A DNA stretch of 39,498 nt from Bacteroides sp. CAG:443 (GTDB lineage: Bacteria > Bacteroidota > Bacteroidia > Bacteroidales > Bacteroidaceae): assembly GCA_000432735.1 (NCBI GenBank), contig FR887838.1:1537-41034 (forward strand), written 5' to 3'. Position numbers and translations under genes: made by a program. Positions 9,797 to 17,348 of this stretch are shown here, in pieces. The notes beneath the pieces were generated by a model. The model did no database searches and was not told the origin of the DNA. It was given only the letters and a program-made list of their open reading frames with translations. Numbering within the stretch: the first letter of the stretch is position 1; every line of letters starts with the position of its first letter.

Positions 9797-9804
9797 TATA
9801 TTTG
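9797..9804 (+). promoter_or_regulatory. Candidate -7 box for the divergent PCMD gene
   Basis: TATATTTG matches the Bacteroides -7 consensus TAnnTTTG and lies 31 bases before the ATG at 9836. No clear TTG -33 element is at the usual 19-base spacing. The 257-base intergenic region (9579-9835) is very A/T-rich with poly-T tracts. On the minus strand the best box for the lipoprotein operon is TTACTTTG (9606-9613), one mismatch from consensus. Confidence 0.5.
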
Positions 9805-9835
9805 TAACTATTCAATAACACAAAAAAGAAGCTAT

Positions 9836-10951
9836 ATGAAATTCAAAAACATTTTAATCGGAACCTTTTTATCCCTTTTTACCATCTCCTGTATTCAGGA
9901 TGAAGCGCTAAACGTGGAAGCAGCTATTGACGGGTGCAACGGCTCTAATATTCAATTGATAAATATCAACGATCTAAGCAGGGAAATCGACGTATTCGTT
10001 TTCGAAGGAGCTGACATAACGGCGCAGGAGCTGAACTTTACACTACCCGACGGAGCAACTATCTGCCCCGAAAAGCCTCAAAGCAATGACAATCCACCTT
10101 TCTATGATTTCAGCTCTGAAAAGAACCGTAAGTTCACCGTTACTTCTGAAGATGGAAACAATAAGGCTACTTATACCATAAATCTATATACAATAGAACT
10201 TCCATTGAAATACTCGTTTGAAAACTTGAAAGAAATAAATCCATACCATATATTTTACCTGACTGACATAAGCGGACTCATGCAATGGGCAAGCGGTAAT
10301 CAGGGATACAAATTATGCGGAATGGCAAGCAATGCCATGCAATATCCTACAGTACAAGCCGATGGAGGATTCTCTGGAAAATGCGTAAAGTTGGTGACAC
10401 AGTCTACAGGAAGTTTCGGCATGAACACAATTCCCAAGATGCCAATTGCAGCTGGTAACCTTTTTATCGGATCGTTCGATATAGCATCTGCTATTCTTGC
10501 TCCCCGACAAGCTACAAAATTCGGATTTCCATTTACACGAAAACCTATAAAGATGTCGGGCTATTACAAATATAAACCGGGAACCACACTCACGGATCAA
10601 AACGGAAATGTAATTCCAGACAAGACGGATACCGGTGATATCTATGCGGTATTGTACGAAGCGCCTAACAGTGATTTCTCACTTGATGGTGATCTATTTA
10701 CTGCAGACAATGAGAAAGCTAAAAATATTGTACTGCTAGCGCGCATAGACAAAATGGAAGCAGCCGACCAATGGACTAGATTTGATCTGGATTTCAAGCT
10801 TCAGAACAATAAGACCATCAACGAGGAAAAATTGAAAGCAGGGAAATATAAATTGACCATAGTTTTCTCTTCCAGTATTCAGGGAGGCTATTTCGAAGGA
10901 GCCATAGGTAGCGAATTATGCATCGATGAGGTAGAAATAACTTGTGAATAA
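9836..10951 (+). CDS. PCMD-domain lipoprotein (divergent copy)
   Basis: The 371-residue lipoprotein has a lipobox ending in FTISC (Cys19) followed by IQDEA. One Ig-like module (about 25-120, ending NKATYTINLYT) precedes a PCMD domain (about 125-371) with AAGNLFIG (Gly207), FTRKPIKMSGYYKYKPG, a VFSSSIQGGYFEG strand and the closing SELCIDEVEITCE. The core motifs match those of the two minus-strand PCMD proteins although overall identity looks lower, so this is an older paralogue. The next plus-strand gene, a beta-barrel, starts 33 bases downstream. This repeats the PCMD-plus-barrel pairing of the minus strand and suggests the two protein types work together. Confidence 0.85.
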   Translation: MKFKNILIGTFLSLFTISCIQDEALNVEAAIDGCNGSNIQLININDLSREIDVFVFEGADITAQELNFTLPDGATICPEKPQSNDNPPFYDFSSEKNRKFTVTSEDGNNKATYTINLYTIELPLKYSFENLKEINPYHIFYLTDISGLMQWASGNQGYKLCGMASNAMQYPTVQADGGFSGKCVKLVTQSTGSFGMNTIPKMPIAAGNLFIGSFDIASAILAPRQATKFGFPFTRKPIKMSGYYKYKPGTTLTDQNGNVIPDKTDTGDIYAVLYEAPNSDFSLDGDLFTADNEKAKNIVLLARIDKMEAADQWTRFDLDFKLQNNKTINEEKLKAGKYKLTIVFSSSIQGGYFEGAIGSELCIDEVEITCE

Positions 10952-10984
10952 TATTGATCCTACAACCATCTGAACTGATTTATT

Positions 10985-11767
10985 ATGAAAAAGTATATCA
11001 TCATCTTGGCTGCAATGCTTACAGCCGGAACGAATTTAGTGAAAGCACAATCGAGCGAACACAAAGGATTATTGTGGTCGTCACTGCACGGATTAGACTA
11101 TGAATTCAAGGCAGGTGTAAATATTGGAGGTACTTCTCCACTCCCTCTCCCCAAGGAAATAAGAGGTCTGGACAGCTATTCTCCCGGGCTTGCTATTACT
11201 CTGGAAGGAAATGCTACCAAATGGATTGATGCCAGACAGAAATGGGGAATAAGTCTTGGTTTACGCCTTGACAGCAAGAATATGAATACTCGCGCCACGG
11301 TAAAAAACTATGGTATGGCTATCTTTAACGATACAGGTGGAAAGGTAGAAGGCCTCTGGACAGGTGGAGTAAAAACGAAAGTGAAAATGTCGTATATCAC
11401 TGTTCCTCTACTGGCTAACTATAAAATAAATGACCGCTGGAAAATCGTAGCCGGACCGTATTTCTCATATATGATAGACGGAGATTTCTCGGGAGATGTT
11501 TATGAAGGACATTTACGTACGCCTGATGCTACAGGAAGCCGCATCGACTTTGAAGGAGAAAATTCTGCTGCCTATGATTTTTCTGATAAGCTGCGCCATT
11601 TCCAATGGGGAGTTCAAGTGGGAGGAAGCTGGAAAGCGTACAAGCACCTCACCGTACATGCCGACTTGACGTGGGGACTGAATGACATTTTCCAGAAGGA
11701 TTTCAAAACGATTTCGTTTGCCATGTACCCCATTTACCTGAACTTAGGCTTCGGCTACGAATTCTAA
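10985..11767 (+). CDS. Porin-family outer-membrane beta-barrel protein
   Basis: The 260-residue protein has a signal peptide ending near LVKAQS and a barrel-type body of alternating strands: FKAGVNIGG near the start, the WGISLGLRLDSK strand, SYITVPLLANYKI and WKIVAGPYFSYMIDGDF, closing with YLNLGFGYEF whose last residue is Phe. The YITVPLLANYK and AGPYFSYM phrases are typical of the OMP_b-brl_2 (PF13568) porin-family proteins common in Bacteroidetes. It is co-directional with the PCMD lipoprotein gene 33 bases upstream and is followed by a strong bidirectional hairpin. Substrate and partners are unknown. Confidence 0.85.
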   Translation: MKKYIIILAAMLTAGTNLVKAQSSEHKGLLWSSLHGLDYEFKAGVNIGGTSPLPLPKEIRGLDSYSPGLAITLEGNATKWIDARQKWGISLGLRLDSKNMNTRATVKNYGMAIFNDTGGKVEGLWTGGVKTKVKMSYITVPLLANYKINDRWKIVAGPYFSYMIDGDFSGDVYEGHLRTPDATGSRIDFEGENSAAYDFSDKLRHFQWGVQVGGSWKAYKHLTVHADLTWGLNDIFQKDFKTISFAMYPIYLNLGFGYEF

Positions 11768-11792
11768 TATTAATAATAAGGAGTATAACAAT

Positions 11793-11842
11793 AAAATAGC
11801 TCTATCAAATTCCCTTGAGGAAAATGATAGAGCTATTTTTAT
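11793..11842. terminator. Bidirectional intrinsic terminator
   Basis: AAAATAGCTCTATCA (11793-11807) pairs perfectly with 11825-11839, with a further short TTCC/GGAA pairing inside and T-tracts on both strands. It lies between convergent barrel genes. The stem resembles the one at 387-444, sharing TAGC(C/T)CTATCA and a preceding ACAATAAAA. Confidence 0.85.
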
Positions 11843-11884
11843 CATAGGAAGGTCTACTTCAATTATGAAATAGATCCAGACTTA

Positions 11885-12502
11885 TCAAAAACGATAACCG
11901 ACTGTTATCAAAAATGCAAGGTTCTTATTGTTTTCATCAACCCAGCTGTCCTTTATCATGTTGGTAAATCCATACTGACCTGTCAGGTTCAACAAATATC
12001 TATATCCCAGTTCAAAACCTACTCCATACTGCAAACCTACAGCAAAACGGTTCATCATGGCTTCATCGGCTCCATCTATTTTCTTAAACAATTTGGTACC
12101 AACTTCAGCACCACCGTCTTCAACAGTCATTTTTCCTCCCAAACCAACGCCTACATACGGACCTGCATTGATTACGAAAGTATTTCCTTCACTGATAGGA
12201 AGTTTTACAGCTGCAAGCAAAGGGATATCCAGATAAACAGGGTTAAACTTAGCTTTTACTCCCTCAACAGATTCCTTACAGCCTTTGCTTGTAAAATTCA
12301 GACCTGTCTGAAAGGCCCACATATCCGTAATAGCATAGTCCATTCCCACACCTACCGAGTAGCCGATCTTTAAATCTGCTTCACTGTTAGTGATGTTTGC
12401 CATAGACATACCAGCATGTACATCGAATTTTGCCTGGGAAAATCCAGCAAGCGTACATAGTCCTAAGACAACGGTTAATAATAATTTTTTCATAGCGTTC
12501 AT
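11885..12502 (-). CDS. Outer-membrane beta-barrel protein (OMP_b-brl_2 type)
   Basis: The 205-residue protein has a signal peptide ending near LAGFSQA and the standard porin-family sequence of Bacteroidetes: FDVHAGMSMANIT at the start, FQTGLNFTSKG, YLDIPLLAAVKLP, VINAGPYVGVGLGGKM, GVGFELGYRY and a terminal VGYRF. The aromatic last residue is the usual barrel-insertion signal. It is not part of the PCMD locus by orientation, since it has its own well-formed promoter and leader, but it converges on the PCMD-linked barrel. Met4 is an alternative start (MKKLLL). Such small barrels are often abundant surface proteins of unknown role. Confidence 0.85.
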   Translation of the reverse strand: MNAMKKLLLTVVLGLCTLAGFSQAKFDVHAGMSMANITNSEADLKIGYSVGVGMDYAITDMWAFQTGLNFTSKGCKESVEGVKAKFNPVYLDIPLLAAVKLPISEGNTFVINAGPYVGVGLGGKMTVEDGGAEVGTKLFKKIDGADEAMMNRFAVGLQYGVGFELGYRYLLNLTGQYGFTNMIKDSWVDENNKNLAFLITVGYRF

Positions 12503-12547
12503 CGTTTTTTAAGGTTCCTGCCCCCTAAGAATCCTAGGTTGTTTTAT

Positions 12548-12582
12548 GGAGTGTAGGGGCATCTCCTTTTACGGTACACTCC
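12548..12582 (-). promoter_or_regulatory. Hairpin in the leader of the barrel gene
   Basis: GGAGTGTA (12548-12555) is an exact inverted repeat of 12575-12582, with a G-rich/C-rich inner segment. It lies inside the roughly 95-base untranslated leader between the predicted promoter and the start codon. There is no U-tract, so it is not a simple terminator. It may be a stability element or a regulatory structure. Confidence 0.5.
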
Positions 12583-12602
12583 TGTTTGTTTTGTGTCTTT
12601 AG

Positions 12603-12633
12603 CAAAGTTATAGAAATCTTTTAGAATAACAAA
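12603..12633 (-). promoter_or_regulatory. Bacteroides-type promoter of the barrel gene
   Basis: On the minus strand the region reads TTTG (12633-12630), 19 bases, then TAACTTTG (12610-12603). Both elements and the spacing fit the Bacteroides -33/-7 consensus, making this one of the best promoters in the window. Transcription would begin near 12597. Confidence 0.7.
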
Positions 12634-12675
12634 TTTTAAATGAAAGAACTGACGCAATCACAAACCATTTTACAT

Positions 12676-12709
12676 AAAAAAGAACCCATCCATTATCTGA
12701 ACGGGTTCT
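12676..12709 (-). terminator. Intrinsic terminator of the GHL10 gene
   Basis: On the minus strand AGAACCC (12709-12703) pairs with GGGTTCT (12687-12681), followed by a run of six T. It lies 16 bases past the stop of the glycosylhydrolase gene. Confidence 0.7.
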
Positions 12710-12725
12710 GACATGAAAATCTATT

Positions 12726-14237
12726 TTATAGTTTAACTTTTTTCTTTACAGCCTTCGATTCATTATGCAGTCGGTCGAGTGCCGTCACTACATAACGGTA
12801 TTTGGTCTTACCATTCTCATAAGGAAGTTTATAGAACGTATCGTTGGTTATGGCAACAATGTGAGAAGGATCATTCAGGTTCACTTTTTCCTTGTTGTCG
12901 AAACGATACACTACATACTGCACAGCCCGATCCATTTCATCCTTCGCTTTCGGAGCTGTCCAGAAAAGAATATAACCATCGGCAGTCCAGATTGGCTTCA
13001 TTTTTTTAACCTTTTCTGGAGCTTTATTGTCTATAAAAGGAAACGTAGGGACCAGCGCCGGATATTTATGATAAACATTAGCCAGCATATTACGGTAATT
13101 GCCTTTATTCTCTACTACAGCCGCAGCATACCACTGACAACTACCCTGCACGGTAGGGAACATGCGCTGCAACTTGTACTTGGCAGGCATCTGGTTCTGA
13201 GAAGGATTCTTCGGGTCTGCCTTTGTTACTGTGCGTACTACATCCTGTCCAATAAACAGCGGACGTGCTGCCGAATTGCGTGCCCACCAGCGAATCAATT
13301 TATCATAATCGGCTGCCGGATGACCAATTTCCCAGTAAATCTGCGGAATGTTATAGTCCACCCAGCCATTGTTTACCCACAACAATACATCGGCATACAA
13401 GTCATCGTAGTTCTGGAGTCCGTTTGTATCACTACCGTTCGGATCAGATTTCTTGTTACGGTAGATGCCAAAAGGAGATACGCCAAATTTCACCCATGGC
13501 TTGCAACTGCGTACCGTTTCATGTATTTCCTTTATCAATACATTCACATTATCTCTGCGCCAATCTGCCTTATTGGTAAATCCGCGTCCGTAGGCAGCAA
13601 AGCTGACATTATCGGGAAAATCTTCTCCCGGAATGGGATAAGGATAGAAGTAGTCGTCCATGTGAATGGCATCAATATCATAACGGGAAACAATATCGCG
13701 TACTATTTTGCATATATAGGCTCTCGATTCAGGATAGCCCGGATCGAAATACAACTGTCCGCCGTAGCGCACAAAAAGTTTGGGATATTTGTTGTAAGGA
13801 TGCATGGGAGACAAGGCAGTTGTACCTTTTGTCTGTGCCCGGTAAGGATTGATCCACGCATGAAGTTCCATTCCGCGTTTATGACATTCTTCCACCATAA
13901 ACTGGAGAGGATCCCATCCCGGTTGCGGCGCTTTTCCTTGCAGTCCGGTTAGAAAACGGCTCCACGGTTCGTAAGTCGACGCATAAAGAGCATCACATTC
14001 AGCACGAACCTGAAATATCACAGCATTGATGCCTGCCCCTTTCAAGTTGTCCAACTGACTGATCAGGGTAGCTTTCATCTGCTCTGTCGGCATACCTTGA
14101 AACTGCCCGTTCACACATTGTATCCATGCACCGCGAAATTCACGCTTTGGATATAAAGTCTGCGCCTCAACGCTTCCGGCAATCAGCAAAAGCATTGCCA
14201 GCCAAACCAATAAAACTTTTGATTTCATATTTTCCAT
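12726..14237 (-). CDS. Family 10-like glycosylhydrolase (GHL10, YngK type)
   Basis: The 503-residue secreted enzyme has a signal peptide ending near AGSVEA. Residues about 30-390 form a TIM-barrel of the GHL10 family (PF02638, formerly DUF187), recognised by REFRGAWIQCVNGQFQGM, GINAVIFQVRAECDALY, WDPLQFMVEECHKRGMELHAW, DAIHMDDYFYPYPIPG and VDYNIPQIYWEIGH. A C-terminal Fn3-like module (about 410-503) ends in YRYVVTALDRLHNESKAV. Family members are implicated in cleaving cell-wall or envelope-associated glycans, but the substrate here is not deducible. The acidic pair in MDDYF is a candidate active-site region. It is a single-gene unit with its own terminator, diverging from uvrA. Confidence 0.9.
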   Translation of the reverse strand: MENMKSKVLLVWLAMLLLIAGSVEAQTLYPKREFRGAWIQCVNGQFQGMPTEQMKATLISQLDNLKGAGINAVIFQVRAECDALYASTYEPWSRFLTGLQGKAPQPGWDPLQFMVEECHKRGMELHAWINPYRAQTKGTTALSPMHPYNKYPKLFVRYGGQLYFDPGYPESRAYICKIVRDIVSRYDIDAIHMDDYFYPYPIPGEDFPDNVSFAAYGRGFTNKADWRRDNVNVLIKEIHETVRSCKPWVKFGVSPFGIYRNKKSDPNGSDTNGLQNYDDLYADVLLWVNNGWVDYNIPQIYWEIGHPAADYDKLIRWWARNSAARPLFIGQDVVRTVTKADPKNPSQNQMPAKYKLQRMFPTVQGSCQWYAAAVVENKGNYRNMLANVYHKYPALVPTFPFIDNKAPEKVKKMKPIWTADGYILFWTAPKAKDEMDRAVQYVVYRFDNKEKVNLNDPSHIVAITNDTFYKLPYENGKTKYRYVVTALDRLHNESKAVKKKVKL

Positions 14238-14257
14238 TCAAATTATAATCGAGAGGG

Positions 14258-14265
14258 CAAAGATA
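14258..14265 (-). promoter_or_regulatory. Candidate -7 box of the GHL10 gene
   Basis: On the minus strand the site reads TATCTTTG, a full match to TAnnTTTG, 21 bases before the start codon. A TTG at the ideal -33 position is not evident. Confidence 0.5.
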
Positions 14266-14416
14266 ACAAAAAATAATCACCTGCTTTCTTTTTATTAAAT
14301 CGTTGCAAAAGAATATTGTTACATGAGATAGCATTTTGTTTCGATAACAGAGTAAAGAGCGATGCATTTACCTAATTTTGCCGGTAAAGAATGAAAACTT
14401 CTTTAAAATATATCAC

Positions 14417-14424
14417 TATCTTTG
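14417..14424 (+). promoter_or_regulatory. Candidate -7 box of uvrA
   Basis: TATCTTTG matches TAnnTTTG, 27 bases before the uvrA ATG. A second matching box, TAATTTTG, lies at 14373-14380. Neither has a clear TTG 19 bases upstream. Confidence 0.5.
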
Positions 14425-14450
14425 CCTATTGAAACTAAACGATTCTAAGC

Positions 14451-17222
14451 ATGTCTGACAGCAAATACATATCTATAAAAGGTGCAAAGGTAAACAACCT
14501 GAAGAATATCGATGTTGATATACCTCGCAACAAGCTAGTGGTCATTACCGGATTATCAGGTTCAGGAAAGTCTTCGCTGGCTTTCGATACCTTGTATGCC
14601 GAAGGGCAGCGCCGCTATGTGGAGAGTCTTTCCTCGTATGCTCGCCAGTTCTTGGGACGCATGAGCAAACCCGAATGTGATTTCATCAAAGGTATTCCTC
14701 CAGCCATCGCTATCGAACAGAAGGTCATCAGCCGAAATCCGCGCTCTACGGTAGGGACTTCGACGGAAATATACGAGTATCTCCGTCTGCTTTTCGCCCG
14801 TATCGGCAAGACTTATTCTCCTGTAAGCGGGCAGCTTGTTAAGAAAGACAGCCCGGAGGATATCGTAAACTGCATGCTTTCGTATCCCAAAGGTACACGT
14901 TATACGGTACTTACTCCTATCATTCCACGCGAAGGACGCAGCGAGGCCGAACAAATAGACATGGACATGAAACAAGGTTTTACCCGTCTGGAAGTGAACG
15001 GTGAAATGGTACGTATGGAAGAATATCAGTACAATCCTGCCGATACCGTATACCTGCTGGTAGACCGCATGAGCTGCGACGATACGAAAGATGCCATCAG
15101 CCGACTGACTGACTCTGCTGAAACAGCAATGTACGAAGGCGACGGAGCCTGCCTGCTGCGCTTCTATCTGCCCGACGGTACAACCAAACTGCATACATTC
15201 AGCACGAAGTTTGAGGCAGACGGCATGAAATTCGAAGAGCCGAATGACCAGATATTCTCATTCAATTCTCCTATCGGTGCATGTCCTACGTGCGAGGGGT
15301 TTGGAAAGATTATCGGCATTGATGAACATCTGGTAGTTCCCAACCGCGCCCTGAGCGTTTACGACGGTGCAGTCATGTGCTGGCGAGGTGAAAAGATGAG
15401 CGAATGGCTTACCGAATTCCTGCGGGAAGCGCCGGCTCACGATTTTCCGATTTTCGAACCATATTATAATCTGACTCAGGAACAGAAAGATTATCTCTGG
15501 CACGGACCACGTGATAAGGTGTGTATTGATTCATTCTTCAAAATGCTGGAAGAGAATCAGTATAAAATACAATACCGTGTAATGCTGGCACGCTATCGGG
15601 GTAAGACTACTTGTCCCGAATGTCACGGAAGCCGTTTAAAGAAAGAAGCTCTTTATGTAAAGGTGGGAGGACGTACTATCGCAGAACTGGTGGAAATGCC
15701 GGTCTATCAGTTGAAGGAGTTTTTCCGTACCTTGAAACTGGATGAGCACGACCAGTTGATAGCTCAGCGCCTGCTGAACGAAATAAACAACCGACTCAGC
15801 TTTCTGCTCGACGTAGGATTGGGGTATTTGACTTTGAACCGCCTCAGCAATTCGCTTTCAGGTGGTGAGAGCCAGCGCATCAACCTTGCCACCTCGTTAG
15901 GTAGTAGTCTGGTAGGTTCTCTTTATATTCTGGATGAACCGAGCATCGGTTTGCATAGCCGCGATACGGACAAACTTATCAAGGTACTTCGCCAGTTACA
16001 GCAATTGGGCAATACAGTTGTGGTTGTAGAGCACGATGAAGAAATCATCCGTGCTGCCGATTACATCATCGACATAGGTCCTAAGGCCGGCCGACTGGGT
16101 GGAGAAATCGTTTATCAGGGAGATATGAAAGACCTGAAACCCGGAAGCAACAGTTATACGGTAAAATATCTGCTGGGAGAAGAAACAATCGAACGTCCGC
16201 AGACTCACCGTTCATGGAATAACTACATAGAGATAAAAGGTGCAAGAGAGAATAATCTGAAAGGAATAGACGTACGTTTTCCGCTCAATGTGATGACGGT
16301 TGTAACCGGAGTCAGCGGTTCGGGTAAAAGTACGCTGGTTCGTGATATTTTCTACAAAGCATTGAAACGGGAATACAGCGAAAGCAGTGACCGTCCGGGT
16401 GAGTTTGTCTCTCTGGAAGGCGATATTCAGATGGTAAAAGACATAGAGTTTGTCGACCAGAATCCGATAGGAAAGTCATCACGCAGCAATCCTGTAACTT
16501 ACATCAAAGCTTACGATGAGATAAGAAAACTGTTTGCCGACCAGCCTTTATCCAAACAGATGGGTTATTCGGCCGGATATTTTTCTTTCAATACCGAAGG
16601 AGGACGATGTGAAGAATGTAAAGGAGAAGGAACCGTTACCGTTGAGATGCAGTTCATGGCCGACCTGGTACTGGAATGTGAATCGTGTCACGGCAAACGT
16701 TTCAAAAGCGATACGTTGGAAGTACGGTACGAAGGGCAGAATATTTACGACATTCTGGAGATGACAGTCAACCAGGCCATCGAGTTTTTCGACAAGCACG
16801 GACAAAAAAAGATAGTAAAGAAACTTCAGCCTTTACAAGAGGTAGGACTGGGATATATCAAGTTAGGACAATCGTCTTCTACCCTTTCTGGAGGAGAAAA
16901 CCAGCGTGTAAAACTAGCTTATTTCCTAAGCATCGAAAAGTCGCAGCCTACTATCTTTGTATTCGATGAACCGACTACCGGACTTCATTTCCACGATATC
17001 AAAAAGTTGCTCGAAGCTTTCGATTCGTTGATAGCACGCGGACATACTGTCGTTATCATCGAACATAATATGGATGTCATAAAATGCGCCGACTATGTAA
17101 TCGATCTCGGTCCGGAAGGAGGAGATATGGGAGGCAATCTGGTGGTTTGTGGCACCCCCGAAGAGGTCGCTCGTTGTGGAGCATCGTATACAGGGCAATA
17201 TTTAGCCGAAAAGATGCAATAA
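14451..17222 (+). CDS. uvrA: UvrABC excinuclease subunit A
   Basis: The 923-residue DNA-damage recognition ATPase of nucleotide excision repair is a dimer that loads UvrB on lesions. Two ABC modules are complete: Walker A motifs GLSGSGKSS (34-42) and GVSGSGKS (620-627), signatures LSGGESQRINLA and LSGGENQRVKLA, Walker B ILDEPSIGLH and VFDEPTTGLH. Zinc-site cysteines are seen at 278/281 (CPTC), 388/391 (CPEC), 720/723 (CEEC) and 743/746 (CESC). The usual CxxC that precedes the first module's CPTC in E. coli UvrA is replaced by a Cys-free HTFSTKFEADGMKFEEP segment, a pattern I associate with Bacteroidetes. The gene is monocistronic, with a strong terminator downstream. Confidence 0.97.
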   Translation: MSDSKYISIKGAKVNNLKNIDVDIPRNKLVVITGLSGSGKSSLAFDTLYAEGQRRYVESLSSYARQFLGRMSKPECDFIKGIPPAIAIEQKVISRNPRSTVGTSTEIYEYLRLLFARIGKTYSPVSGQLVKKDSPEDIVNCMLSYPKGTRYTVLTPIIPREGRSEAEQIDMDMKQGFTRLEVNGEMVRMEEYQYNPADTVYLLVDRMSCDDTKDAISRLTDSAETAMYEGDGACLLRFYLPDGTTKLHTFSTKFEADGMKFEEPNDQIFSFNSPIGACPTCEGFGKIIGIDEHLVVPNRALSVYDGAVMCWRGEKMSEWLTEFLREAPAHDFPIFEPYYNLTQEQKDYLWHGPRDKVCIDSFFKMLEENQYKIQYRVMLARYRGKTTCPECHGSRLKKEALYVKVGGRTIAELVEMPVYQLKEFFRTLKLDEHDQLIAQRLLNEINNRLSFLLDVGLGYLTLNRLSNSLSGGESQRINLATSLGSSLVGSLYILDEPSIGLHSRDTDKLIKVLRQLQQLGNTVVVVEHDEEIIRAADYIIDIGPKAGRLGGEIVYQGDMKDLKPGSNSYTVKYLLGEETIERPQTHRSWNNYIEIKGARENNLKGIDVRFPLNVMTVVTGVSGSGKSTLVRDIFYKALKREYSESSDRPGEFVSLEGDIQMVKDIEFVDQNPIGKSSRSNPVTYIKAYDEIRKLFADQPLSKQMGYSAGYFSFNTEGGRCEECKGEGTVTVEMQFMADLVLECESCHGKRFKSDTLEVRYEGQNIYDILEMTVNQAIEFFDKHGQKKIVKKLQPLQEVGLGYIKLGQSSSTLSGGENQRVKLAYFLSIEKSQPTIFVFDEPTTGLHFHDIKKLLEAFDSLIARGHTVVIIEHNMDVIKCADYVIDLGPEGGDMGGNLVVCGTPEEVARCGASYTGQYLAEKMQ

Positions 17223-17280
17223 AAGACTTATTACAGACAAAAAGAAGTACAGAAAAGATTTTTTTTGAACTTTTTTATAA

Positions 17281-17318
17281 AAACAGCAAACAATTCTTAT
17301 TTGTTTGCTGTTTTTAGT
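17281..17318 (+). terminator. Intrinsic terminator of uvrA
   Basis: AAACAGCAAACAA (17281-17293) and TTGTTTGCTGTTT (17301-17313) form a perfect 13-base-pair stem with a 7-base loop, followed by a T-rich tract. It ends only about 30 bases before the SusC start codon. Confidence 0.85.
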
Positions 17319-17348
17319 TTTTAGACTTAACCTAAAACGAGAGATCTT

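Noticed and set aside
12765..13952. Long open frame antisense to the GHL10 glycosylhydrolase gene
   Set aside because: Its product has no recognisable domain, while the opposite strand encodes a clear GHL10 protein with signal peptide. The frame is a by-product of codon use.
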